Below, in pieces: positions 13,601 through 26,620 of a DNA stretch of 64,000 nucleotides. Under the pieces are notes generated by a model. That model made no database searches and had not been told where the DNA came from. It saw nothing but the letters and a program-made list of their open reading frames with translations. The stretch comes from Ascaris suum (lineage: Eukaryota > Nematoda > Chromadorea > Rhabditida > Ascarididae): assembly GCA_013433145.1 (NCBI GenBank), contig CM024174.1, positions 8,774,336-8,838,335 of the forward strand, given 5' to 3'. The position numbers and the translations under genes were made by a program. The number at the start of each line of letters is the position of its first letter. The stretch's first letter is position 1.

Positions 13601-14579
13601 TAAATCCAAAGCACTGGGATGACCTGCACAGTCTGGGATAAACACAAGCACTTGCCAACCCCATCCAGCATATTTTGAATGATACATAAAATCCCTCTCA
13701 CAGTGCATCCATCAATCGAAAATGAAAGAATAAATGTAATAGAATAATAATTAGTAAAAAAAAAACTCTGGACCAATGAACCAAAGGCGAAAAAAAAATG
13801 CGATTGCACTAAAAAAATTGAGGACATGACCATGTATATGCATGAGGAACACCGCCCCAGCATCATTCAGTAGCGAAGACCTTTTTGATCATTAACGGCA
13901 ATGCTCATTCTTCTTCCCCTGCATCTCTTAGCACATATTTACCGCAAAAAGAAAAATGATTCCGAAATCTGTGTTATCCACCCCATATCCATTAGATTGC
14001 TGGCACGTTTCAGTGCTGTATTCCTTCCGTTCAAAAAATTTTGTAAAGTGCCAAACACAATGCAGGATGCGATATAAGAAGCAAATAAAAGAGAAACGAA
14101 ATGAAAGCGAAACATAACAAAGTAAAACTACAACACAACAAAATAATAAAATCACTGGATAAAGAAGAGATCAGCAAAAGGCAATCATATTCACAACGAA
14201 ATGTTGTAAAATCAAAATAGAAGAAAGTGAAGTGTCGATCTTCGGTAGCGAACTCATCTCCAGCATCGGCTGTATGAATGCTCATAACACTGAATAGCAA
14301 CTTCATTCAACGACAACTCTGACTACTAAACTGGCAAAAAAATATGATAATCGACGAACTAGTTTTGAGTTCGAGGGACATGATGACTCCACACATCAGC
14401 AGCCATAAATGGGCTTATCGAAAGATTACCGAAGACCACACGAATGCATCAACCAACGAAACCTTCATCATGAGATGTTTCGTCATCCACAACGGTGGAA
14501 TGAAAGAGCCATCAAATGATTAAGCATTCAATATAGGCAAAAAGTGGAACAGAAGCACAGTCCGCATTGGCACAGAGGG

Positions 14580-15150
14580 TAATCAACACAGGCAAAGGGG
14601 CATACTGTCAGTAGCCACAGTCATAGGCCAATCAGTGCACGTCTCGTGCCACGCATCACCATCAATCACGTAAGTAGGCCTAAGAATACGATCATCGTAT
14701 TTCATGTACTTCCTGAGAACAAGTCCGCGTCCGCCAAAAAGCAAAACAATCGGACCCATTCGGCCTTTTCATGGCCATGCAGGAAAACATTCAGTAGAAA
14801 AAGTCAATTCAAAATTTTCGAGCAAATAGGTTTCTTCTCCCTCATCCACCGTTAGATTGCCTCTAAGGGCTCCGCGGCCACATGCTCCTCTGTAAGGGTC
14901 CATCATGCCCGACTAAGAGTAAAAATATCGTTTCACAGAACATCGATTCAAAACCAGCAAATGAAGCAAGTACTTCGCGACCTCGCAATTGTATTGGTCT
15001 CGTCAACGCAACCGGAGAAACCATACGGGAATTTTTCGAAAGCCGCCTCATGATATACTTCAAAGTGAATTCGGATCCCCATTCGGATGATTTGAAACGA
15101 GAGGAGCCATAATTAGATGGACTTGGTCTTGGTGAACCACTCATCGTCAA
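14580..15150 (-). other. Possible diverged coding segments, unassigned
   Basis: The minus strand has an open frame at 14863-15150, starting MTMSGSPRPSPSNYG and including SEFTLKYIMRRLSKNSR, with a possible GT donor after VLASFAG near 14948. A second open stretch at about 14590-14775 includes GPIVLLFGGRG, RKYMKYDDRILRPTYVIDG and a closing CLC before a stop. The local sequence is less AT-rich than its surroundings, which is typical of exons here. The plus strand is also open over much of the same interval, no family is recognised, and I could not join the two pieces in frame. It could be a diverged gene, a transposon remnant or chance. Confidence 0.2.
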
Positions 15151-17766
15151 ATGGAGCCCTAGCGCAGTTGTTTGTAGTTTTTGAGATGTGACGGAAACGT
15201 TTTAACATGCTGAGTGGCATCCGTTATCCTATTGGATGCTGATGGTTGTACTTTCGCAATCAGCTATGCTTGCTTCCATGAAGCACCTGATCTTGCATCA
15301 ATTTCAAAAAATTTCTAGTAAAACGAGTCGGAGTGACAGCCTGCTGTCGTCCCCGTATTAAAGTGTAAACTCAAGCCTCAAATCAACTTGCATTTCTTTT
15401 AGTAATAACAAACGGCGCATCTGCCAGCAACCCTCCCACACCCCCAGCACATGTTAATGACAAATTCACTTCTTCTGCACGAAGAAAATCCATTAACGAA
15501 TGAAATCGAAAAGATTTCTATGCAGAAGCAAGTGAACGCATTTGCATCGGCAAAACACCTCATCAATAAACCTTGCAATATCATAATTGCTCAACTTTTA
15601 TAATTTTACTGATGAGGATGTGCAAATGTGTCAGTGCACATTTGGGGCAATTAAGTTGCTCATTCAAAACGTAAGATGCTATTGAATTGGAAGATGTGGC
15701 GCATTCTTGTTGAAAGCTTTCATATTGCGAATGATCACTGAACTTCCTTTAATGAAAAGCATCTTTGCAATTTCATAAATTTCATATTGGGGCGCATAAG
15801 GCTGTTCAATCAGTCAAAAGCCCTCCCCCCCCCCCCCCCCTCCCCTCCCCTGTGAATGTATAATTGTTAAAGCGCAATAAACTACTCTCAATCGATCACT
15901 AAAACCCCAGTCTTCTCTTCTCTACAGCCAACTCAATCTAAGTTAAATCAGATACGCTACCGAAATGATAAGAAAACCTGTGAAGGATAAGGAAAACTCA
16001 GCGAGAGCGACTTGCATGAGATCCTCGCATTGATTTCGAACATCAACTGCGATCTGCCTCAAACTTCTCATCAATTACTTTCGGTTACAAGCGTCGCTTA
16101 CGTCTTGGTACCACTGAATGTATCTGCTGAATGAAAAGATTAGAACGAAATCAAAACATGCAAGCAACGAACGTCGGAGGTGAGAAAAAGAAAACAAACG
16201 AGCGCATTTAAATAAATAAAACAAAAAACAAACACGACAAACAAATAAAAAAGGAATGCGAGGGGATGGGAGGGGAAAGCTGAAATTGGATTATAACGAC
16301 ACCCTGAAAACAAGCTATTGCCTGAAAACATCAATGGCATCAAAACTTTATCATTCTCTATGTAGAACGCAATAAAATAAAATTTATGATTTTCAACTTA
16401 CCTCTCGTTCTGTCCTCAAAAATTATTTTTCATAAACACTCGTCCTCGTCACCTGAAAACGCAAAAATATTTTTTTAACGCATAAGGCTTTAAGCATGAA
16501 ATTCGAAATTATGAGAAACACTAATTTGTTACATAACGTTTACGCATAAAATTCGAAATTAAATTTCATATATAACGAGTTTAACCAAATTAAAATATAA
16601 CAGAAATTAATATATATAACAGAAATTAAAATCTCGGATAGTAGAGTTTAAATTTTTAAAAAAAGTGAAAAAGAGTGCCGAAATAAAAGAAGAAATAAAA
16701 AGAAACACGAAGAAATTAAATATAAATGCACACTTTTGCAAGTACAGATAAAGACAATGATAACTGCCTACGTACTACAAAAAACGGCAAAGTACACTAG
16801 ACTGTACGAGTTACAAAAAATGCCCACTTTCCTATGTGCAGTCAATCTGAAGTATATTCTTTTATCACTGCTATAAATGTGACGACATTTGACATTTGGC
16901 AACTCCTGATACAGAAATAGGGTTGCTTGCCAGATGCAAGTCCATTTGAAATTAATGGGATCTTCATTAGTTGATCATCAACATCACGAGTTTGTCTTTG
17001 AACCCCTCCAAACAGGGGTCCTAGCAATCACAAATGGATCATAGCATTCAAAGCAACGCAATGAAAAAATTGTCTTATAATGGTTAGATTTTGAACTGCT
17101 CAATGCTTCTTTAATAACAGACGCATCTTATAATAATTAAGAAATCAGAATATGAATACAATTGTGTTTCTACTTGTACGAGTCCATCGATAAAAAATAA
17201 AACAACGTGAGACGTGAAAAGTCGACTCAAAATTGTTAAAAATTGCAACGCGAATCGATGCAGAAAAACAAGGACACCACATGGAAATCGTCTTCAAAAA
17301 ATACGAATCCACGATCAAACAAAGGATACATCACTATTGCGACCCTTTCCGCTGCATAAACAACAAGTCCATTTGCCGTTAATGGGTCTTCACAAGTTAA
17401 CCACTAAGCAGCCACATCACAGCTAACATCACCTAATACTCGGCGTAATATTAACCATGCCGGACTTAGCTAATTTATTATTTCACACAGTGGTCAACAC
17501 GTGCAGTAAAAAAAAGAATATTATAAAAGCTCGGTCACCAAACGCATCGATTGGTAATTTATCGATCCTTTCACCCTTATACAAGATGCTGTGCACGACC
17601 TGCAATGGGCTTGATGCGACGCTGATCTACCGAGTTCTCGCAATTGCTACCAGAACACATCCTCTCTTGTACGATTCGCATTCTCTGTTGGAGAAACAAC
17701 GTGAAGTTATCGAACTTCAGCGATTTTTTTCTTCGTGATTCGTCTTTTTTCGTCGCGATTCTGAAG

Positions 17767-18446
17767 ATGGCGAACGTCTTCGATTTACTTCCAGATATGC
17801 TCCTGAGCATCATGGGGCTTTTAAGCCTCATAAGAACAAAGTGGTTCCGCGACGCATTCGCCGCCACGGCCGCTGTATTCGGCATGGATGAAGGACAGCT
17901 CTACCTCGAGGTAGAGCTGTTTGTACAGGAGCACTGGGAGGAAGAGTTCGCGGCGCTTGATGTCCACTCACGTGGACTGCAATATTTCGGTTCGTTTTCC
18001 TGAATTTATTCTCTCTGAAAGTGATGATTTGTCGAAGAAATTATTCGATTGGAATGAGGATGTATTGCATCATTTAATGCCTTTGTGTTTATTGCTCTAA
18101 TGCGTATGGATTTTGTAATTGGTCTTGCGATAACCTCTGGCTTCTTTGTAGGTCGTATTATTTATTATAAAATAACTATAAAATATTTTCCAACAAATAA
18201 ATGCAGTGGCACATTCTTCGACCTTTTTGCACTATACGCTGAGAATTGAGGAATTCTTGTCATTAGGTGGAGGCTTGTGAAGCTCGTGGTGTATTTGTTT
18301 GACATATAAATACGGTCGTTAGTCACATATCATGTTGAATACTAATAATTTTGATGTTTTTTTAAAGAAAAAGAGCAAAGTATAAGAAACGCAAACCGTC
18401 TTTTCTAAATTATTTAAGTTTTTAAACAGGTAAAGTATATATGTAC

Positions 18447-18526
<80 letters not shown>

Positions 18527-21500
18527 TTATATATATACCAGTCTATATGGTGTAGAAACAGAATGCAAAATGCCCTTGTGAAACAAACGAAGTTATGAGA
18601 ATATATTAAAAAGAAACATTTCGCAAGTGCAAGGATAGAAGTAATAGACCGCTGTTAGATGACTAGATGTTGACAATGCAGCAGTAAGACATGGATAAAT
18701 TATCTCAGTAAGACATGAATAAATTATGTGGATAAAAGATGACCACGTTTCGGCCCTTATCCATTGACGTGTGCAACTTGGTTGTGCGCGGAACGTTATG
18801 CATAACCCGTTAGTACGAGAACCTCACTTGCGGTATATTGGTATATTTATGTTATGTTGTGGCATCATTGCTGCTGCAGTACTTTTAGGCGATATGTTAA
18901 ATTTAAAAGGAACTGTCATAAAATTTTAACGGCTGACCTGCTTTGCAATGTACCATTAACTTGGTTGTGTTATAGCTGGCGAGGCAGCTGGGCATCGTCC
19001 CAACGAGCTGTTGCTCGAAGCCGCGTGTCGGCTGAAAGGAGCTCAGCTCACTGTCTGGGACATCCAGAAGCGCCGCTGCTTCCTCTATGGGCACCATGGA
19101 CCGATGTATACTGCCGCCATCAGTGGAGGGCAGTTCATCGCACTAATTGGAAAGCCACTGCTACCGGTGAGTGTACCTTGATTTCATCGTCTTTTACCTT
19201 GATCGCATGTTGCACGTTGTAGATTCATGTGTTCGCACCTAAATCTCAAATCTCGAATCTTCATCCTTAACTCTGTTTATTCGTCAATAAAAAAACAGTC
19301 GCAAAGTTGGCGACAGTGTCGTTTGCACAAATGAATAAGCAGAGTGTAGATGTGGACTGAAGAATTTCCCGATTTCAGTGGTACAGAAAGGTCGCCCATG
19401 AGGCAGAGCCCAGTACCAGCTACCAGCGCGAAGAAGAGCCCGCGCTGGTGCTCCCGATGCAGTTAGGCGGAAATGAAGTGGTGCCGGAGGAGGGTCCCCG
19501 TCCTAGCGAAGTGGAGATGCCCCATGAGGAAAGGGACGAGGACGTGGAAGTTGAGCCAGAAGAGATCAGCCCGGCAGAATATCAGCCGGAAAGCAACGCC
19601 GTGCCAGCGGACAGCAGCAGCCAAAGGGCACAATGGCTGGAACAGCTCGCCACCCGCTACCGTGAAATGCTGTAAGTGACACTCCTTCCTCAATTTGGAC
19701 TGTTGCAATGCGTCGGATCTCATTCACGTTCGTTCTCACATATCTTTGAGGAATTAAAATTTAAACCGCATTTAGCATCGGTGAGCCATTTTTGGAGTTG
19801 TCATTAAAAACAACTTCAAGCTTGCCAGAGGTTTTGGGTTCCGTCGTGCTGACCAACCGTTTTCATAAGTTATCAACAAGCAAATAACGGACGCATGCAA
19901 AATATTCGTTCTGTCGTCATTCAGTAGGTGGAAGTGAAAGATCAGCAGCATAAAATGCATGCAGGCTTTTTTTCCTTCTGTCAATATCAGTAATTGCTTT
20001 CCAAGATAAGGGTTCAATGTGAAAAACTAGTTCATGAAGTCTCATCATGTGCTCATCGTAGCTATCGGGTTTCGCAGTTTCTGCATCAACAATTCCCATT
20101 TTCCTATGTTGAAAATAAAAGACAGAATGGCAGACATACACATGCAACCACGACAGGATGTTTTCGTAGTGCGCTTTTGCTAGGCAGGATTTTCAAAGTG
20201 CACAATATTAGAAAAAAATCTTTTCCATGAGATTGTTTGTGACCCAGAACAATGACTATAATTGTGTGACTGCATTTTCAAACATCTGTTGGAATTCGAT
20301 AATGATTGCAGCCGTCCAAGAACTGGGGCAAATGTGAACGCCGAACGAGTGCCTAGAAGGCGAGCGGCAAGAAGACAGCCGGACTTCAGACCGGCCGACA
20401 TCTCGACGCTGCCAGCCCATATGGCAGCCGAATTGGTGGCACCAACCACGCCACCGTATATTGTGCAGAATAACAAAATACGTAAGTGTTTCTACTTATC
20501 TTTTTCTGCTGCTTTTGTACTGCTTCCTTTTGATGCTCTCTCAGGTTCTGTTGAAGATACCTTGCCTTGTGGAAGAAAGAAGGAGCAGTTCAGCAATGAT
20601 TAGCGTCTAAATCTGCTGCTCATAGCTGTGATTGCATATCCACGGCTAATCTTTTGAATAGCTGAGTAGAATCAGGAACTGCAAACACTAATTTTGTTCT
20701 ACGTATGCGTTGCTTAACTAATGTACCTTTTATGTAGGACGGTCAAGAAAGGATTTGCGAATTTCAAAACCTTTCTAACAAAAGAAGCAATAATTGCGTA
20801 ACCATGATATCAGCTTCACAGGGTGAAAAATATCCACCTGAAAGTTTTTTCTGATGCCTTTAAAGCAAGTTTTCTGAGAGGTGGTCGTAGGTGGACAAGC
20901 AGTTTAGTTAGCGACAACAACAGGGCGCTCTCGGACATGGAAGAACTTGCTTTTTTGCTGCTTCTACGTTGATGGCTAGGGTTTTTTTTAGTATGCCGCT
21001 TGGCACACTGCGGTGTGCGAGATAGGGAGTTCGAGACGGTAGCGGCTTGGAGGAAGCACGTCGCGCTATCTAAGTCTCATCTTGAAGACGGTAAGCGACT
21101 TGTTTGCTATTTACCTGGCGACAGTGCATGTTCATTATCTTTTTATTCTTTAAACGAGCTCATTCGTGATTGGCATTTTTCAAAAAAGTTTTGCTTTCGA
21201 CGTGTTCATTTGATGAGAAAGAGGTTACTTGCGAATAGCAATTAGGCCATCGGTGAATTCCTGTTGTTTCATTAAGGATTTTAAACGCTGTTCGCAGGTG
21301 GGATTTGAACCCTCGACATTTCGCCATCAAACACGAGTTTATTAGTGGGCTATGTAATCTTCTTGATAGCCTACGAGACTATGATTACATGATTACGTGA
21401 TTTCAGCTTTCTGTGGCACTTGTGGATATCATCTCATCGTGCCACCTGAAGTGGGACCGGCTAGCGTCAAGGTAGGTCGTGTTAATGAGGATTCCTTAAC

Positions 21501-22108
21501 CGCATATTTTCCTTCCTTCAATATCTGCATCCTTTGGAAATAGTCGGGTGAGGCGGAATTTAAAAAATACGTTTCGGTTCATTTTCGTCCATTAGTGAAC
21601 TTATGATGAAGAGATTCATTTAAAAGATGCTCGAGACTAGTTCCCATTTACTAAGAGACTAATGCGTGCAGTTAGAATTAGATTTGATAGATCTTTCAGT
21701 TAGTGATTATTACAGAAGCACCACTCAGAACGTTTTCTTTAAGATATTGATCTCGACAAATTATATAGCTTCTTTGGTGTCGTAGGCCCAAATTTCCAGC
21801 GCTTTGTAACAGCAAGGCTGTTTATAGGTGAACTTGCAGTGATTTAATTTTAGGCATTCATCACAGCGCATAAGAAAGAGCGCTGTGTCGGGGCATCGAA
21901 AGCGACCATGCGGCAGAGACAAACGGAGATCACTAGGCTCAGCGGTTTGATGAGGAACACGAGCCACATCTTGGTGCCTGGTTAGTTGTTTTCTCACTGT
22001 CATCATTCCATTCGACTTTTACGATTCTTACATGTGATCAGTTCTTGCTTTCACATATATATATAAAGTAATAATTTTATATATATTATGTGTCATTACT
22101 ATGATTAA

Positions 22109-22187
<79 letters not shown>

Positions 22188-22873
22188 CACGAATGAATCG
22201 TTCGTTAAATGAATCTCAGGTGAACCAGGTGAATATATACATATATGTATGTGTAGATATATTCAGCTGATTGTGGTACGTTTGGGGTATTTCATACGCA
22301 TACAGGCTTCTCATATGTACGGATTGACCTATGGTTTCTTTCGGTTGAGCATACATCTTCCATTCAGGTGCAGTGAATAACAGGAGTATTGAGGGGACTT
22401 GTTTGTATGGTCTAAAAGCGACAGAGCCTACTATCTGATGAAAGGTGGATGCATTGTTCTGATTTCCATCTCTTTTTCGCAGAGTAGTTTATGTCCGTGC
22501 AGAATACTTAACGGTGTTTATGGCTGTTTATGAGTCTTTTGCTTCCTCGCCTCATTCAGCGTATAGGTATTAATGCAAGAAGCTTTCAGGCTTGCTCGCA
22601 TAGTGAAATTTTTCTTGCTCTTGATTTGTTTCAGAAGTGCTGCAAATAACTTAGACAGCAGTTTGAATGTCAAACGCATCTTCAGATATTCAACAAGTAG
22701 AGGCACCAGCCGAAGTGGAACTCCAGCCGCCAGCTGTTCGAAGGAAGCGGCATTATGACACCGAGCAGGCGCGCAGAGCAGACGTATGCGCAGCATATCT
22801 GAAGCGCTTCAGAGCGACCGAACCGGAGCTAATGGCGGAAATAGCGAGGGAGCATGAGCTCCAGCTTCCTTAA
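17767..22873 (+). CDS. Eight-exon gene for a 451-residue protein with two zinc-finger-like motifs, function unknown
   Basis: Exons: 17767-17989, 18976-19166, 19379-19671, 20312-20481, 20992-21090, 21407-21471, 21854-21980 and 22686-22873. All junctions keep frame and the total is 1356 bases including the stop. Donors are mostly GTAAG or GTGAG and acceptors mostly end TTTCAG or TTTTAG. Exon 1 encodes a helical, hydrophobic N-terminus. Exon 2 encodes a compact alpha/beta segment ([20 protein letters not shown] then GGQFIALIG) that faintly recalls the C-terminal half of OTU proteases, but no catalytic Cys box is visible. Exon 3 is acidic and Pro/Glu-rich. Exon 4 is basic then Pro-rich. Exons 5-7 contain C-x4-C-x15-H-x6-H and C-x2-C-x21-H-x4-C. 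Exon 8 has a basic [13 protein letters not shown] and ends HELQLP. The exons are markedly richer in GC than the introns. A nuclear or nucleic-acid-binding role is inference; a domesticated transposon protein is possible. Further 5' exons cannot be excluded. Confidence 0.75.
17895..17920. repeat. Perfect 26-base palindrome inside exon 1
   Basis: The sequence centred on TACCTCGAGGTA reads identically on both strands for 26 bases. It lies inside the coding exon and encodes the QLYLEVEL part of the protein. No comparable perfect palindrome was noticed in the other exons. Confidence 0.95.
18450..18538. repeat. (TA)n microsatellite in intron 1 of the zinc-finger gene
   Basis: TA dinucleotides flanked by degenerate ATGTACATATG and ACTTATATATA edges. 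It lies wholly within the intron between 17989 and 18976. Confidence 0.95.
22112..22184. repeat. (TA)n microsatellite in the last intron of the zinc-finger gene
   Basis: About 73 bases of pure TA, with shorter TATATA stretches at 22057-22087 and 22234-22262. It lies between exon 7 (ends 21980) and exon 8 (starts 22686). Confidence 0.95.
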
Positions 22874-25039
22874 GCGACTGGTTAGCAAGTTCGATTTACT
22901 CCATTCGTAATTGACTTTCGGTTTTCACCAGCAGTTTTCCATCACTGGTATGTATAACGCAGTTTTCAACCAAGGTTTGCGTTTTATACCTATCTCCTTC
23001 TGAAATGGTAGTGTTGTTGCAGATTTGCGTCGCTATACACGTGGTTGCAATCGCTGCCGTCTGCTCCCTCGAATAATCATCGTTCTTCTCGACTATCCCT
23101 TTGCTACCTGAAGGTCGCAACGTTCGGAACCCTGCTCGGTGGTCATATCATTTGCCCATGGTCGCCGTTCTCGCGTTCGCCGCTTCTCGTTGTCACCACG
23201 TTGTCTGCACGTCGTAAGGTTTATGGTGTCCTATGTTAGCCATAGATGCCACCATCTAGTGCACGCATTGCCCATCTCCCCTTCTCCACAGTGTTCACTT
23301 ATGAGTTCGGAAGCAACAGTTTCTTTTGGAGTCTGGAAGAAATTTTTAATGCACTACTTGTGTCGGGAACATAGCTCTGTTTTCATGCTAGTTGGAGCAG
23401 CCATTGAGGGTAGTTAAGCTCCTACATGACGTAACTCGAATAATTGCTGCTGCTGTTATGAATTAAGGGATCGAGCGGTCACATGCCTCATTGAAGCTCT
23501 TGCGCTCCAGCTGTAGTTGCTCATTCATTTTCATTTGAAATATTTCGAATTCAAATTACTTCATCGACCTCGCTACCCCCTATCCGAAAATGCCGCAGCC
23601 AGATACAATTTCCCAGAGCCGCCCTCAGTTAGACCTAATATGACTACCCCGGAGAGTTGTTTGCAGCTCTCTGTCTATACCATCCATCAGAGAAATAGAT
23701 GGGACTAGTGTAAGTACACAGGGACCTAAAATTTACATTGGAGCTGATTATTAAAAGCGATGAAATTTTAACATAAAAGACGCTGAAGAGTCGTTCAGCC
23801 TGCTGCCGGAAAAAAAATGCTTATCTGGAATATGTAGAAGCTGTTGTCTCGTGGGGGGGGGGGGGGGGGGGATCTGTCTCATGATACCATACTTACAAGT
23901 TTCATGCTTCATATGGGATTTTCACTAGTGATTCCTAAGGATATCATGCGTAAGAGATTCTGCGCCTTTTGGAATGTTTGGGATGTGGGATTTCACTTGC
24001 ATAAGGACAGATAAAACAGAAATTTGTAGTTTTTAATATTGTCAACAATAAGCATCTCTTTACACTTGTCGTTCTCTGCATTAAAGCATTCCATAGGAGG
24101 CAGGATACAGATTTTGCGCAGATATGGCCAGCCATCGGCCGTGCGTTTCGAATCCACGGCGATTTTTCTTTTGGAGGATCAGCAGGATGTGTCAAAGGCG
24201 ATTAGAACGGAATCAACAGCAAGCAGGTTTGTCGGAAGGTGAGAATTTTACAAACGAGCGCATTTTTGTTTTCTTGTCTACTCTATTGATCTCTGGTTAC
24301 CGTCAGTGGTAAGGAGATCATGGCTTCCATTTATTTGTGAGCTGTTCCTCCCCCAAATTTCCCACCTCGCCCCTCCGAAGGACGGACGGTTCGTCGGCGA
24401 GTGCGGAAGAAAGCACAATGCTTGGCGTCTGGGACACTGATCGAGAGACCCCATGAAATCCGAGAGCTTCCTCTCTGCTATGAACGTCGTTCCTAACAGA
24501 AAGGTCAGTTGTTTCACTAATTCGGTGTTGAGTTTTTGAAGTGCCGACATTAAGCAATTCCTGCAGATGTTTTCTTCACTTCCCTTTTGCGGTAATGGAA
24601 CTTTTCGTTGCACTGCTCAATCAGGAAATGCTTGCAATATTTAGCCGCGGTGAGTCAGCTCCTTGTCGTTGGGCTACATGAATGCATGGGGCTGTAGCAA
24701 ACAAACGTTCTTCAGGTTCAGTCTGCTTTTACGAGCAAAGACGATCATCTTGTATAATTTCACGATTGCTTGAAAATGGTCGTCTTTATATTTGGCTGGA
24801 AAGAAGTGAGGAGTTGGGGGAGGGGATTGCACATGAAGGCAAAGCTCCTTCACGTGAGACATATGTCGATTTTAGATAGAATTATTCTCGCCTCTGCATA
24901 GATATTACTTTTCGTGAAACCAAAGAGATATCTCATAAGGATTTCAGATAAAAAGTTTTTTGCTGTCGAGAGAACAGTTTCTCCGTGGAGCGTTTTCTTA
25001 TATTTGAAGCAAATTAGATATTCAAAAAATCAGTAGAAC
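22874..25039. other. Intergenic DNA without a supportable gene
   Basis: Short frames are open on both strands but none shows a known domain or a conserved exon chain. A poly-G run lies at 23853-23871. Minus-strand 24278-24613 is open for 111 residues without introns and was not recognised. Confidence 0.5.
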
Positions 25040-25685
25040 TTTCTCGGAGCTCAAGATCTGTCTTAGCTCCTGGAACAATTGTGGATGGAAATTGCGAAAT
25101 TCTTCAAAAGTGCTGGAGGGCACAATTGCGGACGAGAATGATGTCGTACACCAACGTTTTCGGTGGACGACCAATTTGAGCTCTTTTCTGAATACATTTC
25201 GTTCTCGGTCGTTGAAAAACATCAAAGAATGAAAGATTTTTAAATGGTTTTGACATCTATGTACGTTGCGACTTATAAGGCATTTTCTGACTTGTTGAAT
25301 CTGTCAACGACGAGGAATGCAGCAGAAATATTTTGCCTATTCGCTCAGTTCTAACGATTTATTCCATCGCAATTATTTTTGAATGCAGAATCACAATAGT
25401 CAGCTTACACAATTTCTTATTGACTAAGAAAATGTGGAGTATTCCAGATAACTTTTAATAGAAATATGTATTCACCCTACAACTGCATTGATTCTGGCAT
25501 TGTTGATGATGTTTGTACTAGGTGATGTTTCAACGCTTGTTTTTTTGTTCTACGAGTTAAATAACGACTTTGTTCTTTCTAAGTGGTCAGTTGACCGCTC
25601 AAGAAGTCCGTTGAGAAATTCTGAGTGGTCAGTCAGTTGCAAATTGCCTTTCTGTATCATCCTTTCTTTTTTTTTAAAACTTTCT
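25040..25685 (+). repeat. Left inverted arm of the foldback element
   Basis: Matches the reverse complement of 27330-27995. The innermost bases, from TTGCAAATTGCCTTTCTG on, already correspond to one unit of the minisatellite that is expanded immediately to the right. The arm also contains a short internal inverted motif around GTGGTCAGTTGACCGCTC. Confidence 0.8.
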
Positions 25686-26620
25686 TTCTGCTTCATCTTG
25701 CCGTTTTTCCAGATTTTCTTTCTTCATCATCTCGTTCTTGCAAATCTTCTTCTCTATGATGTTTTTTTGCAAATTTCCTGCTCCCATCATCAGATCCTTT
25801 CGCTACATCGCCATTTTCTTTTTCCAGTTTTCTTTTCTACTTTATGTTTTCCTTTTGCTCTTTCTGCGTCATCTGTTACTCTTTGTAATTTTCTTTTCTG
25901 TGCCATGGTTTCTTTATCGCAAATCTTCTTTCTGCGCCGTCTTTTCCTTGTTTCAAATCTCGTGCTTTCATCATCTTTCCCGTTTTCCGAATTTCACTTC
26001 TGCATCACCGTTTCCTCCTTGTGAATTTCCTTGCCCCATTATATTTTCCTTTTCGCAGATTTTGCTCACCATCGTTTCTTCTCTAAAATTTCTCATCTGC
26101 ATCATACTTTCATCGTTACAAATTCTCTTTCTGCATCATCCTTCCTCATTCGTAAATTCACTTCTTCCATCATCTCCTTCTTGCAAATTTCTTCTGTGCA
26201 TGATGTTTTTCCTTTTGCAAATTCACTTTCTGCAAATTTCTTCTCGCATCCCTCCCTTTTTGGAGAATTCCTCTCTGCATGATGTATTAATCTTTCCAGC
26301 TTTACTTTCGGCGCCATCTTCTCCTTGTTGCAAATTTCCTTCTACCGTTATCTTCCCGTTTTCCGAACCTCATTTCTGCAACACTGTTTCCTCTTTACAA
26401 TCTCCTTTGTACATCATCATTTCCCTCCGCAAATTTCGTTCCTGCATGATGTTTTTCTTTCCTCAAATTTGCCCACTTCTTCTTTCTTGTAAAATTCCTT
26501 CTGTACCATCCTTTTTTTTACAATTTTCGTTCCTCGACCATACTTCGCTTATTGTCAAGCTCTCGTTCAGGGCCATCGTTTCCCGACGCAATTTCCCTTT
26601 CTGCCATGAACCATAGATCA
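25640..26620 (+). repeat. Degenerate minisatellite, roughly 39-base unit, about 25 copies
   Basis: The plus strand repeats a pyrimidine-rich unit with the loose consensus TTTCTGCATCATC, TTTTCCTTTTTGCA, AATTTC. Copies differ by many substitutions and small indels. Because the unit is close to 13 codons, long Phe/Ser-rich frames stay open on the plus strand for up to 292 codons. Their composition follows from the repeat and there is no other coding evidence, so I do not call a gene. Confidence 0.85.

Noticed and set aside
21290..21380. tRNA-like B-box on the minus strand (reverse complement of GGGATTTGAACCC)
   Set aside because: The T-loop consensus is present, but I found no pairing acceptor stem or plausible D and anticodon arms at the right distance. 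At best it is a degenerate tRNA or SINE fragment inside an intron.
25488..26616. Long plus-strand open frames (178 and 292 codons), Phe/Ser/Cys-rich
   Set aside because: They lie across the degenerate minisatellite, whose unit length is close to a multiple of three. The composition follows from the pyrimidine-rich repeat and no domain or splice evidence exists.
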